A stretch of DNA of 64,000 nt, from positions 2,837,501 to 2,901,500 of the forward strand of contig NZ_JAPDUW010000001.1 of the NCBI RefSeq assembly GCF_026015295.1, written 5' to 3'. Under the pieces are notes generated by a model. It did not search any database, was not told the origin of the DNA, and worked only from the letters and a program-made list of their open reading frames with translations. The translations under genes were made by a program, and so were the position numbers. The first letter of the stretch is position 1, and each line of letters opens with the position of its first letter. Shown here one piece after another: positions 17,363-26,682 of the stretch. Source of the stretch: Segatella copri (GTDB lineage: Bacteria; Bacteroidota; Bacteroidia; Bacteroidales; Bacteroidaceae).

Positions 17363-18460
17363 CTATTTTTGCTTTTTAGGGCGCATTTTTAGCTTACAAA
17401 TGATAGGATAGTGGTCTGAAACGGCGATTTTATCATCAACTTTACATTCATAAGGCTCCCAATCGTCTGAACACATGATATTGTCAATGCGAACAAAAAA
17501 GCCTCCATGATGATAGCTGATACCCGGTCCGTTACCACTTGCAATGTAGCAATCCGTCAAATCTTTAGCTATCGTTCGATGAGCATAAGAGATAGGACCA
17601 TCATTAAAGTCACCGCACAAAATAATACTCTGTTCTTTATGCTGCTGAATGTATTTTGCTACAGCCTCAGCCTCCGGAGCCCGTTTCTTTGTTGCCTCGG
17701 CAAGTTTTACAACGAGCAGTTTGGACGTTTCTTCTGCAGTATCAACCTGCAATTTTCCGATAACCAGATTCTTGAACTGGCGTCTGTCCTCTAAACTTAA
17801 GCCGGTTGTTTCCAAATGATTATTGATGAGAAGGACCTCTCTATCTTTCACTTTCAGACGATACGCTACACTCATATTTCCTTTCGATTCATAAGGAATT
17901 CGCTCTTTTGAAAGAATAGGGTATTTACTGAGCAACATAAGACAATTTCCACCATTCACGTGCATCGTTGTATCCTGATAAGCATACATGGGCTTGAGCA
18001 TGCTATCTATCTGTTCAATATTCCGGGAAGTAGGACATGCTTCCTGCAGACAAACAATATCAGCATCCTGCTCCTGCAGATAAGCAATACAGATATTAGT
18101 TCCTTCGGCATCCTCTGTCTGTGCACCAAAATTCCAGGTATTATATGATAGAACTTTGATACAACCTTTTGGAGTTTCGCCAGAAAAGTTGATTGGCATA
18201 TACTTGCGGACAGGAACAAAACAGATCAAGAAGCCTAAGAATGGAATAATGGCATACTTAGACCGGAAGAGCAACCAGAAAAGCAAAAAGCCTAAGTTAA
18301 CTATAAGAAAAACCGGGAAAAGTAAGCCAAGATTAGCCAATGCGGCGAACTTTTCCGGCTGAAAGAAGTCAGAAAAGCCCACCAGCAACATGATGATGAT
18401 AGTTGCCACATTAGCACCAGCTACCATCTTATATGTAAATTCCTTAAATCCTTTAAACAT
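17363..18460 (-). CDS. Membrane-anchored EEP-family endonuclease/phosphatase
   Basis: A 365-residue protein with three N-terminal membrane helices (about residues 12-35, 40-65 and 70-90) and then a DNase I-like hydrolase domain. EEP motifs are VLSYNTWNFG, VCLQEAC (catalytic Glu), LLINNHLET, ILCGDFNDGP and VSDHYPII. The active site should face the periplasm. This arrangement resembles Bacteroidota phosphodiesterase-like envelope proteins; the substrate is unknown. It begins 6 bp after the rhomboid gene stops, so the two are surely co-transcribed. Confidence 0.85.
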   Translation of the reverse strand: MFKGFKEFTYKMVAGANVATIIIMLLVGFSDFFQPEKFAALANLGLLFPVFLIVNLGFLLFWLLFRSKYAIIPFLGFLICFVPVRKYMPINFSGETPKGCIKVLSYNTWNFGAQTEDAEGTNICIAYLQEQDADIVCLQEACPTSRNIEQIDSMLKPMYAYQDTTMHVNGGNCLMLLSKYPILSKERIPYESKGNMSVAYRLKVKDREVLLINNHLETTGLSLEDRRQFKNLVIGKLQVDTAEETSKLLVVKLAEATKKRAPEAEAVAKYIQQHKEQSIILCGDFNDGPISYAHRTIAKDLTDCYIASGNGPGISYHHGGFFVRIDNIMCSDDWEPYECKVDDKIAVSDHYPIICKLKMRPKKQK

Positions 18461-18466
18461 AGTTTC

Positions 18467-19405
18467 CTACTTATTACTCTGATCAAAGAGCATCTGCTTT
18501 TCACTCTGAGTCAAGCTATCATAACCGCTTTTCCTTATCTTATCCAAGATCCTATCTATCTCTTCCTGAGATACGACCTTTTCATTGGTCTTACATTCAG
18601 CATCCTGTTCATAAGTCGGATTATAAGATTCATTCTTGGTATAAGTAAAATGCGTTCTACCTGCCCGACGCTTTCCGCCGAACATACCTTTCAACTTATC
18701 GAATGCATCAGCAGAATTAGACTGATAGTAACCATTACCAATCTGCTTACGCCAATAACGGATCAGGAAGAATCCAAAGACCATACCTCCTAAATGGGCA
18801 ATATGAGCCACACCGTCATCAGAGAGAGAGAATGTTGAAACCAATTCTATGACAGCATAGCCTATCACGAAGAATTTAGCTTTAATAGGAACTGGCAACG
18901 GGAAAATGAAGAGACGCTCGTTTGGATAAATCATACCAAAGGCAAGCAATATGGCATAAATAGCTCCTGAAGCACCCACGGTAGTCCATAGGTTCAGATA
19001 TTGCTCCATTGTTATTCTGGCTCCATTAACACTAACATAATCATAAGCTGCCATATCCTTTGCCACATAGGTAATATACTGTGCAGCTTCCTGGAACAAA
19101 CCTGCTCCCACTCCACACACTATGTAATAAAAAAGGAATTTCTTTGGTCCCCAAACTCTTTCAACCACACAGCCAAACATCCATAAGGCAAACATATTAA
19201 AGAGAATATGCTGGAAACCACCATGCATAAACATGTAGGTAACTAACTGATAAATATGGAAATCGGATGCCAGGAAGAAATGAAGCCCAAACATATCTGT
19301 CAGTTCAGAACCGCCACCCATACTCTTGTCCATCAGCATGCATGCCAGGAATGCTACTACATTCACTATCAGCAAATTCTTTGTTACAATTGGAATATTG
19401 CGCAT
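18467..19405 (-). CDS. Rhomboid family intramembrane serine protease
   Basis: A 312-residue polytopic inner-membrane protein. The catalytic Ser lies in GASGAIYAIL near residue 145 and its His partner in HIAHLGGMVFG near residue 205. HGGFQHILFNMFALWMFG is the conserved early rhomboid motif (L1 loop/TM2). Unlike the core fold, it carries a soluble C-terminal tail of about 85 residues with basic and acidic stretches ending in QSEKQMLFDQ. It cleaves membrane-anchored substrates in or near the bilayer; targets are unknown. It is the first gene of an operon with the membrane EEP hydrolase. Confidence 0.92.
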   Translation of the reverse strand: MRNIPIVTKNLLIVNVVAFLACMLMDKSMGGGSELTDMFGLHFFLASDFHIYQLVTYMFMHGGFQHILFNMFALWMFGCVVERVWGPKKFLFYYIVCGVGAGLFQEAAQYITYVAKDMAAYDYVSVNGARITMEQYLNLWTTVGASGAIYAILLAFGMIYPNERLFIFPLPVPIKAKFFVIGYAVIELVSTFSLSDDGVAHIAHLGGMVFGFFLIRYWRKQIGNGYYQSNSADAFDKLKGMFGGKRRAGRTHFTYTKNESYNPTYEQDAECKTNEKVVSQEEIDRILDKIRKSGYDSLTQSEKQMLFDQSNK

Positions 19406-19549
19406 AACTTTATTTCTATAAACAGTTTAATAATCTGAATAATATTTGTATTTTGGCGACAAAATTACGAAAAATATCCGTGAAAACACCAAAAAATAGA
19501 CTTATTACACTTAAATTTCAATAATTTCAGCACTTTTCTGCTTTTTTTA

Positions 19550-19581
19550 TTTGAACTTTCATAAGAAAAAGCTATATTTGT
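19550..19581 (+). promoter_or_regulatory. Promoter of the HU gene
   Basis: TTTG (19550-19553), 19-bp spacer, TATATTTGT (19573-19581). The leader is about 48 nt. Confidence 0.75.
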
Positions 19582-19633
19582 AAACGAATTCAACTAAGAA
19601 ACAACAATATTATTCATTTAATAACGAAAAATT

Positions 19634-19909
19634 ATGAACAAGACAGAATTGATTGACAAGATTGCAGCAGGTGCTGAGATTACAAAGGCACAGGCTAAGG
19701 CCGCTCTTGAAGCTACAACAAACGCATTGAAGGAAGCCCTCATTGCAGGTGACAAGATCCAGTTGGTAGGTTTCGGTACATTCAGCATTAACGAGCGTCC
19801 TGCTCGTGAGGGTATCAATCCAGCTACTAAGGAGAAGATCCAGATTGCAGCTAAAAAGGTTGCTAAGTTCAAGGCTGGTGCTGAGCTTGCAGATGCAATC
19901 AACAAATAA
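19634..19909 (+). CDS. HU family DNA-binding protein
   Basis: A 91-residue nucleoid protein that bends and compacts DNA as a dimer. It starts MNKTELIDKIAAGAEITKAQA, the standard HU/IHF helical half, and has the strand-arm region FGTFSINERPAREGINPATKEKI, including the Pro that intercalates in DNA. The end is FKAGAELADAIN. It is a single gene with its own promoter and a strong terminator. Confidence 0.96.
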   Translation: MNKTELIDKIAAGAEITKAQAKAALEATTNALKEALIAGDKIQLVGFGTFSINERPAREGINPATKEKIQIAAKKVAKFKAGAELADAINK

Positions 19910-19933
19910 TTGTAAAGATTATTTTAATTATAA

Positions 19934-19971
19934 ATATAGGGCAGTCCTTTATGGCTGCCCTATATTTTTTT
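19934..19971 (+). terminator. Terminator of the HU gene
   Basis: ATATAGGGCAG pairs with CTGCCCTATAT around a short loop and is followed by a T run. Confidence 0.85.
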
Positions 19972-20016
19972 ATTCTATTCAAGTTTATTCAAACTTAAAT
20001 CTTCATGTTTGATCCT

Positions 20017-20820
20017 TTATTTTGGCTGTTTTCCGATATATGCCAAGATACCACCATCTACGTAGAGAATGTGACCATTCACTGCATTAGAAGCATCTGA
20101 AGCCAAGAAAACAGCAGGACCAGCCAACTCTTCTGGTTCCAACCAGCGACCTGCAGGAGTCTTTGCACAGATGAAGCTGTCGAATGGATGACGGCTACCA
20201 TCAGCCTGACGCTCACGGAGAGGTGCTGTCTGAGGAGTTGCAATGTAACCAGGGCCCAAGCCATTGCACTGGATGTTGTACTCACCATACTCTGAGCAGA
20301 TGTTACGCGTCAACATCTTCAAGCCACCCTTGGCTGCTGCGTATGCAGAAACAGTCTCACGACCCAGCTCGCTCATCATAGAGCAGATGTTGATAATCTT
20401 ACCATGACCCTTCTTGATCATACCAGGGATAACTGCCTTTGATACGATGAAAGGTGCAGTGAGGTCAATGTCAATAACCTGCTTGAAGTCATCTACAGAC
20501 ATCTCTGTCATAGGAATACGCTTGATAATACCTGCGTTGTTTACCAAAATATCAATAACACCAAGTTCCTTCTCGATGTCAGCTACCATGTTTTTCACCT
20601 GTTCCTCATCTGTTACATCACAGATATAACCCTTTGCCTCAATACCCTTTGCTTTGTAATCTGCAAGAGCCTGATCCATGTGGTGTTGGCTACGGCAATT
20701 GAAAGCAATCTTAGCACCAGCTTTGGCATAAGCCTCAGCAATAGCGAAACCGATACCGTATGCGGCACCTGTTACGAGGGCAACCTTACCCTCCAATGAG
20801 AATAGTTTATTAAAGTCCAT
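20017..20820 (-). CDS. SDR dehydrogenase, gluconate 5-dehydrogenase / KduD type
   Basis: A 267-residue classical short-chain dehydrogenase. The cofactor motif TGAAYGIG is near residue 18, NNAG near residue 92, the catalytic Ser in ICSMMSELG near residue 147, and YAAAK near residue 161. GPGYIATPQT and a C-terminal substrate loop follow. Overall similarity is to 5-keto-gluconate and 2-deoxy-gluconate (KduD) oxidoreductases of hexuronate catabolism. The usual partner KduI is not in this window, so the exact substrate is uncertain. It lies 168 bp downstream of FecR on the same strand and may be a separate transcription unit. Confidence 0.82.
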   Translation of the reverse strand: MDFNKLFSLEGKVALVTGAAYGIGFAIAEAYAKAGAKIAFNCRSQHHMDQALADYKAKGIEAKGYICDVTDEEQVKNMVADIEKELGVIDILVNNAGIIKRIPMTEMSVDDFKQVIDIDLTAPFIVSKAVIPGMIKKGHGKIINICSMMSELGRETVSAYAAAKGGLKMLTRNICSEYGEYNIQCNGLGPGYIATPQTAPLRERQADGSRHPFDSFICAKTPAGRWLEPEELAGPAVFLASDASNAVNGHILYVDGGILAYIGKQPK

Positions 20821-20988
20821 AATTTTATTTTTTATAAATTGTTTGATTTGTTACGAGGGCAAAGATACAAAATAATTTTGAATATCACCCTAAATCAATA
20901 CGAAAGATGCACCCTTTTTACTTATTTTCTCATTTTATTGACTGCTTTTCCTAAGTTTGTCCCTTTTTACTATGTTTTATTCACACAC

Positions 20989-21804
20989 TTATCTTATCTG
21001 AACACCCAATGTTTCTTCTATTACTTGGATGACCTGTGGGATGGAATTCGTATCAAAATCACCCGTTAGACGCTTGCTCTCATCAGAAGCCGTATAGCTT
21101 ATACCAGATAATTTAGAAAGTTCCTCCAATACTTCGGATAATGGAGTGTTGTCAAAATGCAGGCGATGGGTAGCCCATGCCACATCATTGATATCATAAT
21201 CTGCCAACAACTTAGGCTGGGCAGCCCCTTTCAATAGACGTGCCCGCTTGCCTTTAATCAGGAAGACACCCTCTTCAGAGTTACGAGCTGTGAAAAGCAC
21301 CTTTCCGCTGGTTACCATCACTTCGGGAGCATCTGTTCTTTCATCCACCATAAACTGGGTACCGAGCACTCTTACGTGTCCATGCTCTCCCATCACATCG
21401 AAAGGATGCTGTTCATCATGCTTCACCTGATAATAGATGCAGCCCTTCATCTCCACCTTTCTGCAATCATCTTCCTGATAGGAAAGAGAAGAATGAGGCA
21501 TCAACGAAACCTTCGTTCCATCAGGCAGATGATACGCCACTACTTCCGATTCGGCAGAAAGCGTCACCGTCTTTGGCTGCAAAAGCGTATAGGCTCCTAT
21601 GGTGAAGAGCACCAGAATAGATGCAGCCACAGCTATCCAGCGGATGCGACGCATGCGTAAAGATACAGTTGCTGCATGCGAAACCTCTTCATCAGCAATG
21701 CCTGCCCGAGCCTTCACCTTATACAAAGCCTTCCTGGTATCCAGCTTGCCCGGCTGAAAATACTTCAGCACAAAATCCTGTTCATTCTTGTTGATCTTCA
21801 TCAT
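20989..21804 (-). CDS. FecR-type anti-sigma regulator
   Basis: A single-pass inner-membrane protein of about 270 residues that normally holds an ECF sigma factor inactive until an outer-membrane receptor signals. A short cytoplasmic part is followed by a membrane helix (IRWIAVAASILVLFTIGAYTLL, about residues 55-76). The periplasmic FecR domain has the LPDGTKVSLMPHSSLSY motif and the C-terminal DUF4974 part has THRLHFDNTPLSEVLEELSKLSG. The ATG at 21804 (or the next at 21801) is preferred over the longer frame. It is the last gene of a sigma-receptor-DUF4249-peptide-FecR row, rather than next to the sigma gene as usual. Confidence 0.9.
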   Translation of the reverse strand: MMKINKNEQDFVLKYFQPGKLDTRKALYKVKARAGIADEEVSHAATVSLRMRRIRWIAVAASILVLFTIGAYTLLQPKTVTLSAESEVVAYHLPDGTKVSLMPHSSLSYQEDDCRKVEMKGCIYYQVKHDEQHPFDVMGEHGHVRVLGTQFMVDERTDAPEVMVTSGKVLFTARNSEEGVFLIKGKRARLLKGAAQPKLLADYDINDVAWATHRLHFDNTPLSEVLEELSKLSGISYTASDESKRLTGDFDTNSIPQVIQVIEETLGVQIR

Positions 21805-21821
21805 AGAATCCCTTTCTTCCT

Positions 21822-21902
21822 TTAAAATTGTCCTGTAATCTGTGCCTTGCCGGCAATGGCAAAGCACAAGGTACCTAAAATGATAAAAAGACTTCTTTTC
21901 AT
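21822..21902 (-). CDS. 26-residue ORF made of little more than a signal peptide
   Basis: The frame encodes Met-Lys-Arg-Ser, a hydrophobic core (LFIILGTLCFAIA), a signal peptidase site (GKA|Q) and only about five further residues before TAA. A purine-rich GAGGAG sits just before the ATG. The ORF lies 13 bp after the DUF4249 stop and 17 bp before the FecR start, which is tight operon spacing. It may be a real tiny secreted peptide, or the surviving N terminus of a deleted exported protein. I do not recognise a family. Confidence 0.45.
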   Translation of the reverse strand: MKRSLFIILGTLCFAIAGKAQITGQF

Positions 21903-21915
21903 ACTCCTCACTTTT

Positions 21916-23133
21916 TTATTTGGTATATATTCCGCCTTGATTATCCGATGGTGCCGATGGCAATGGGGCGATATACTTCGAAGCTTCACAGACATTAAAT
22001 CCTGCCACTACACCGAAACCACCTTTTACGTTCGAATAAGTAGGTGTCACCTGCATCAATCCAGCGTCCGCCCAACTATTGCTCTGCGCATCGTTAATGC
22101 TCTTCAAGAAGCGATAGTACTCTGGAGTAACCTTGCAAAGTTGTACATTATAAGTAAAGCCAAACAAACGGTCCCAACCCTTATACGTGTGCCAATAAGA
22201 ATCATTACTGTTCACTTCCAAATGCATCGTATAGGTCTGTCCATTTATCGTCCGGTCATTGAAGATATAAACATCATCAAAGTATTTGTATTCGTCAAAG
22301 CCGAAATCATAATCCAACTCTGACTTCTTGTTAATCAATGGCTCACTGGTGGTCACCATCTCAGGCCAATCGATATTTGATGCCAAACTATCAAAACACC
22401 ATTCATATTCATCCTCCCTACCCAAATAATCAAGATAAGCTTGGTAATTATTAACATAAACATCATGTTGCCATCTATTGCCTTCTTTGGGAACACCTTT
22501 CAAGTTTCCATATTTCTGCTTGCGAGTTACCTTCACAGAATAATAATCCGTGGTTGAAGCAGGGTCACTAAAAGTCGCTTCCAACTTATCTACCGAGAAA
22601 TAAACATCATGATCCGACGATTTCTCTTGCAAGTGGATGTCACCTATATTTACATCAACCTTCTCAGGAATGGAAGTCGAAGCAGAAACCTCGGAGAGAC
22701 CATCTGCCGACACCTGGACCTCAATCTTATCTCCTGCCTTCTGCTTTCCTACGGCATAATACTGTCCTATTAGGGTAGAAAGAAGCCAACTATAGGAAAC
22801 TTGAGAAAAGGACTGCGCTTCCTTTATGTTTTCAATACGTTTCACCTCCTGTGGCATTCCATTTACCTTATATACGACACTTGCATCCACGGGCAAGCGT
22901 GATTGGGTATCTATATCTCCTTTGAACGAAGAAACGGGCAAGCTTTTCGTTACAACGATAAGTGTGGTGTCTCCCTCCGTAGGAAAACAATAAAGTACCA
23001 ATCGGGGAGTATCTTGCAGCTTCTTCACATCAAAATCATCTATGCAAGAAGAAAAGACCACGCTCATCAAACAGAAGAACAGTCCCCATCTCCAACTTAC
23101 ATTGATTTTTATTCTTCTATGATTTGTATTCAT
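21916..23133 (-). CDS. DUF4249 domain lipoprotein
   Basis: A 405-residue lipoprotein with signal WRWGLFFCLMSVVFSSC and acylation at about residue 30. The DUF4249 body starts as an extracellular-type beta domain (VLYCFPTEGDTTLIVVTKS) and has DKIEVQVSADGLSEVSASTSIP. DUF4249 proteins are typically encoded next to a TonB receptor with a carboxypeptidase-like domain, as here, and are thought to act as its surface partner. ATG 23133 is preferred over the TTG two codons upstream. It starts 22 bp after the receptor gene stops. Confidence 0.87.
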   Translation of the reverse strand: MNTNHRRIKINVSWRWGLFFCLMSVVFSSCIDDFDVKKLQDTPRLVLYCFPTEGDTTLIVVTKSLPVSSFKGDIDTQSRLPVDASVVYKVNGMPQEVKRIENIKEAQSFSQVSYSWLLSTLIGQYYAVGKQKAGDKIEVQVSADGLSEVSASTSIPEKVDVNIGDIHLQEKSSDHDVYFSVDKLEATFSDPASTTDYYSVKVTRKQKYGNLKGVPKEGNRWQHDVYVNNYQAYLDYLGREDEYEWCFDSLASNIDWPEMVTTSEPLINKKSELDYDFGFDEYKYFDDVYIFNDRTINGQTYTMHLEVNSNDSYWHTYKGWDRLFGFTYNVQLCKVTPEYYRFLKSINDAQSNSWADAGLMQVTPTYSNVKGGFGVVAGFNVCEASKYIAPLPSAPSDNQGGIYTK

Positions 23134-23155
23134 ATCCAATGAAATTTCTTTTGTT

Positions 23156-25915
23156 TTAAAACTTGATAGTATAGCTAAATGAAGGTATTATTGGAATAAA
23201 TCCCTTGTTTTTCGCCTCAAACTGCTGCGTAACCCCATTATAGTCCACCTTGACGTACATCGAGTTGAGATGGCAATAAGCATTATAGATGCTCAAATTC
23301 CAAATGCGCTCATGTCCATGCTTGGTGACATGACGGAAATCGAATCCCAAGTCCAAGCGATGATAAGCTGGAAGCGTCAAATTATTGGGGATGGCATAGA
23401 CATAAGAGGCGGAATTCGACCAATTCCACCAATTCCCGTAATACTTGCCTTTTTGATCTGGCAAGATTGGCAATGCCGCCAACTGGGTTGGCACCGTGGC
23501 ACGATTGCCCGTGTGATAGTTCCAGACCGCAAAGCAACTCACCTTCTTGTTAAACGCATACCGCAAGGACAGATTCAACTTATGGCGGTTGTCATACTTG
23601 TCGTAATACCAATCCTGATAGAAGTCATCATACTTTCGCTTGTTCCAAGAGAGCGTATAAGAACCACTCAAAGTCAGATGATTGGTGCGATAAGTGACAT
23701 CAGCCTCAACGCCATAGAAAAGTCCCTTGCCATCCATCACTTGCGAATCCCAATGCTCAGCAGGCGGCTCTATGCCTACCCAACTGCTGTATTGAAGCAG
23801 ATGCTTGGACAACTTGTAATAGCCTTCGAGCGACAGAAGCCAATGGCGGTTGGGTTGGGCATAGATTCCTGCCGCAAACTGATAAGAACGCATTGGCTTC
23901 AGATTTCGGGTAGTCGGTACCCAATAATCCGTAGGCAAGGACAAGTAGCTGTTAGAGACCTTATGCACATACTGGGTCATCTGAGTAAAGGAAGCCTTCA
24001 GCGACACCTCATTGCTCAGTTGATATTTCAGGGCAAAACGTGGGTCGATATTCAAGAAGTTCTTATTACTGATATGAAAAAGGCCCATATTGAAGCCAAC
24101 ATTCATACTCCAGTTGCGGTTGATATTGATTTCATCCTCTGCGTATGCCGTCCACTCATGCGCCACATGACGATTACCACTATTCATTCGGATGGTATCA
24201 ACTTGGGCTGATGCATTTCCCTCATATCCAGTATAATCCAATTGCATAGCTGTCTGGGGGCGAAAGAGATGCATCGTATAGTCGCTTCCAAAACGGAAAT
24301 GATGACGAGGGTTCGGACGGTAATCGAATGCCAGACGATAGCCCGCATCATAAATCGTTGAGGTATAACCATGCTCAAAGTGAGTGACAGAAGTGGCATT
24401 CTCTCCCGAAGGATTGATGTAACGATAATCATCAAAGGAATACAACTTGGAACGATTATGGGAATACACCGCTGTAATGTTTGAAAAGAGCTTCGGAGAG
24501 AACAGGTAGTTCCAATTGAGTGCAACATTAAAGTTTCCCCAATCCAGCTGCGACTTCGACAAGTCCTTGTCATAGCTTTGGTTGGGTTGATACCCATCCA
24601 CCTTACTTTCATCATAATCATCCTTCACGTCCCAACTGTCTTTTCCGTGATAGAGACTCAAGTCTATCTTCGAACGGTCGTTGAAACGGTGGGTTACCTT
24701 GGCATTCAGGTCCATGAAGTAATAACCTATCGAAAGTTTGTCGTCTGGCTCAGAGAAAGCCTTGGTCAAGGGACGGGACAGCAAATCCATCCAGGAACGG
24801 CGCATACCTATATTATAAGAGGTCTTGCCTTTCCGGATAGGTCCCTCAAACTGCACACTGGCATCGAGCAGTCCGATGCGATAGGCGCCATGAAACTGAT
24901 TCATGTTTCCATCGGCTGTACGCACATCCACCACCGACGACAATCTTCCACCATATCGTGCAGGAAAGCCGCTCTTGTAGAAATCCACATTCTTCACCAC
25001 ATCGGCATTGAAACTGGAGAAAAGCCCCAGCGCATGATTCGTATCATAAAGTGGAGTACCATCTATCAGATAAAGGTTCTCATCACCATTGCCGCCATGC
25101 ACATAGAGTCCGCTTGCCAACTCCTGTCCTTCTGCCACTCCACTCACACGCTGCAGGGTCTTCACCACATCCGGCGAAGACATCAGGGCAAACTCTGTCT
25201 TGATATCCTTGTTCGAAAAGGAGCGCTTGCCGGTTTGCGTAGTAAGAAGCGGAGAGTTCAAATCGCCATCCACCACCACCTCAGGCAGTTTACCATCTAC
25301 CCGGAGCGCCATATTATGATGCATATCTTTCGAAAGATTCAATTTTTCCACTTTGTCGGCATAGCCCACATACGAAAAGCGGAGCTGGTGTTCGCCCTCG
25401 GGCAGGGTAAGCGAAAAGAAACCATATTCATTGGTGGTTGTACCGATGCCATCCGTCAGATCATAGATGGTGGCATTAATCAGCGATTCGCCACTCTCGT
25501 CACGGACGTATCCGCTGAGAGTGTGGCGACGCTGAACCTGCTGAACTTTGTGATTGATATTCGTGTAAGATGTTGATATTTGTTGTACGGGTTTTCGCTT
25601 CAATATCACATAGTTCGCATTGATATTATATAGAATATGAGTTTGCTCGAAAAGCGCCTTCAGTGCTTTCTTCACCGGAAGATGCTGGATATCTGGTCCA
25701 TGATACTTGATGTTCAATTCCCCATCAAGCGATGAATCATAGACGAAGTTGATTTTCCTGATGCGGTGCAGCCAATCCATCTGCTGACGGATGGTGGTAG
25801 AAGTCTGAGCCTCCACCATCATCTTCGGCGTGCCTGCCAACGTTGGAGCCGGCAAGGCTAGAATTGAGAGCGCAAAAATAATCTCTTTACCTTTCATAAC
25901 TGTACTTTTATTCAT
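23156..25915 (-). CDS. TonB-dependent receptor with STN signalling domain
   Basis: A receptor of about 919 residues. After a signal peptide (KEIIFALSILALPAPTLAG) come an STN/secretin-type domain (about residues 45-110, INFVYDSSLDGELNIKY) and a carboxypeptidase-regulatory-like domain (LSGYVRDESGESLINATIYD). A plug (VVKTLQRVSGVAEGQELASGLYVHGG) and the outer barrel ending in SFSYTIKF follow. The STN domain normally touches a FecR-type regulator, linking ligand binding to an ECF sigma factor; both are in this locus. The ligand is unknown. ATG 25915 was chosen; an in-frame ATG at 25897 gives an equally good signal peptide. Confidence 0.93.
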   Translation of the reverse strand: MNKSTVMKGKEIIFALSILALPAPTLAGTPKMMVEAQTSTTIRQQMDWLHRIRKINFVYDSSLDGELNIKYHGPDIQHLPVKKALKALFEQTHILYNINANYVILKRKPVQQISTSYTNINHKVQQVQRRHTLSGYVRDESGESLINATIYDLTDGIGTTTNEYGFFSLTLPEGEHQLRFSYVGYADKVEKLNLSKDMHHNMALRVDGKLPEVVVDGDLNSPLLTTQTGKRSFSNKDIKTEFALMSSPDVVKTLQRVSGVAEGQELASGLYVHGGNGDENLYLIDGTPLYDTNHALGLFSSFNADVVKNVDFYKSGFPARYGGRLSSVVDVRTADGNMNQFHGAYRIGLLDASVQFEGPIRKGKTSYNIGMRRSWMDLLSRPLTKAFSEPDDKLSIGYYFMDLNAKVTHRFNDRSKIDLSLYHGKDSWDVKDDYDESKVDGYQPNQSYDKDLSKSQLDWGNFNVALNWNYLFSPKLFSNITAVYSHNRSKLYSFDDYRYINPSGENATSVTHFEHGYTSTIYDAGYRLAFDYRPNPRHHFRFGSDYTMHLFRPQTAMQLDYTGYEGNASAQVDTIRMNSGNRHVAHEWTAYAEDEININRNWSMNVGFNMGLFHISNKNFLNIDPRFALKYQLSNEVSLKASFTQMTQYVHKVSNSYLSLPTDYWVPTTRNLKPMRSYQFAAGIYAQPNRHWLLSLEGYYKLSKHLLQYSSWVGIEPPAEHWDSQVMDGKGLFYGVEADVTYRTNHLTLSGSYTLSWNKRKYDDFYQDWYYDKYDNRHKLNLSLRYAFNKKVSCFAVWNYHTGNRATVPTQLAALPILPDQKGKYYGNWWNWSNSASYVYAIPNNLTLPAYHRLDLGFDFRHVTKHGHERIWNLSIYNAYCHLNSMYVKVDYNGVTQQFEAKNKGFIPIIPSFSYTIKF

Positions 25916-25939
25916 TCTTTTATTGCTATAACGCAAGAA

Positions 25940-26461
25940 TTACAGAATACCCCCATGGATGAAAGGTAAAATATAGAAAAAATCTGCAAGAAAATCATCT
26001 TTCTTGCCTCGTAAGGTCTTTAAAGCCTTGGAAATCTGATGCTCCACGGTCTTTTCCGACAGGTTCAGTTCTTCAGCTATCTCCCGATAAGTCATTCCGT
26101 CACGCTTGCTCATCAGGAAGATTTCCCTGCATCGTTCGGGCAATAGTTCGATAGCCGTCCACAGTTCTGCCTCCCGGGATGAACTTTCCTGGGCCTGGTC
26201 ATCAGAAATCACGCCACATAAATCGGTAGGAGTAATCTCCGTATCTATCGGAGACTGGCGGCGCAACAGGTCGATGCAGGCATTGCGCACAGAGATATAT
26301 AAGAAAGCCTTGATGTTTTCCGGCATGATGCTTCTACTTATCAATTTCACAAAACAATCCTGCACCACGTCTTCAGCCTCATCGATATCATGCAGATAAT
26401 GAGTGGCATAAAGACATAGCGGACGATAATACTGCTGAAATATCAAGTCTATCTCTTGCAT
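25940..26461 (-). CDS. ECF-type RNA polymerase sigma-70 factor
   Basis: A 173-residue ECF sigma factor with region 2 (FQQYYRPLCLYATHYLHDIDEAEDVVQDCFVKL, about residues 8-40) and region 4 (LPERCREIFLMSKRDGMTYREIAEELNLSEKTVEHQISKALKTL). There is no region 3, as expected. It is the first gene of the row and begins next to the receptor, giving a complete surface-signalling set: receptor with STN, FecR anti-sigma and sigma. It probably activates its own operon. Confidence 0.94.
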   Translation of the reverse strand: MQEIDLIFQQYYRPLCLYATHYLHDIDEAEDVVQDCFVKLISRSIMPENIKAFLYISVRNACIDLLRRQSPIDTEITPTDLCGVISDDQAQESSSREAELWTAIELLPERCREIFLMSKRDGMTYREIAEELNLSEKTVEHQISKALKTLRGKKDDFLADFFYILPFIHGGIL

Positions 26462-26494
26462 AAACCTTCTCTACCTAAACTAAACTCTTATATA

Positions 26495-26538
26495 ACAAAA
26501 TAACCCTCCAAATCCGCAAAGACTTGAAGGGTTATTCA
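26495..26538 (-). terminator. Terminator of tRNA-Gln
   Basis: On the minus strand AATAACCCT pairs with AGGGTTATT around a 20-nt loop, followed by TTTTG. It lies directly after the tRNA. Confidence 0.65.
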
Positions 26539-26545
26539 TGACTTG

Positions 26546-26616
26546 TTGTCCCAGGCGGATTCGAACCACCACTGACAGAACCAAAAACTGTAGTGCTACC
26601 ATTACACCATAGGACA
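26546..26616 (-). tRNA. tRNA-Gln (anticodon TTG)
   Basis: On the minus strand the acceptor stem pairs TGTCCTA with TGGGACA and the T arm has GTTCGAATC. The anticodon loop TTTTGGT gives TTG, reading CAA codons. The last base pair of the anticodon stem is a T-T mismatch. Confidence 0.93.
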
Positions 26617-26682
26617 AGCAAATCGGCTACAAAGGTAGTGGATTTTTTCTCCACTACCAAATATTTTCAATACTTTTAACGA

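Noticed and set aside
12944..18460. The two EEP-family genes as paralogues of one system
   Set aside because: They differ in membrane topology and neighbours and are separated by tRNA-Arg and secDF, so shared function is not supported.
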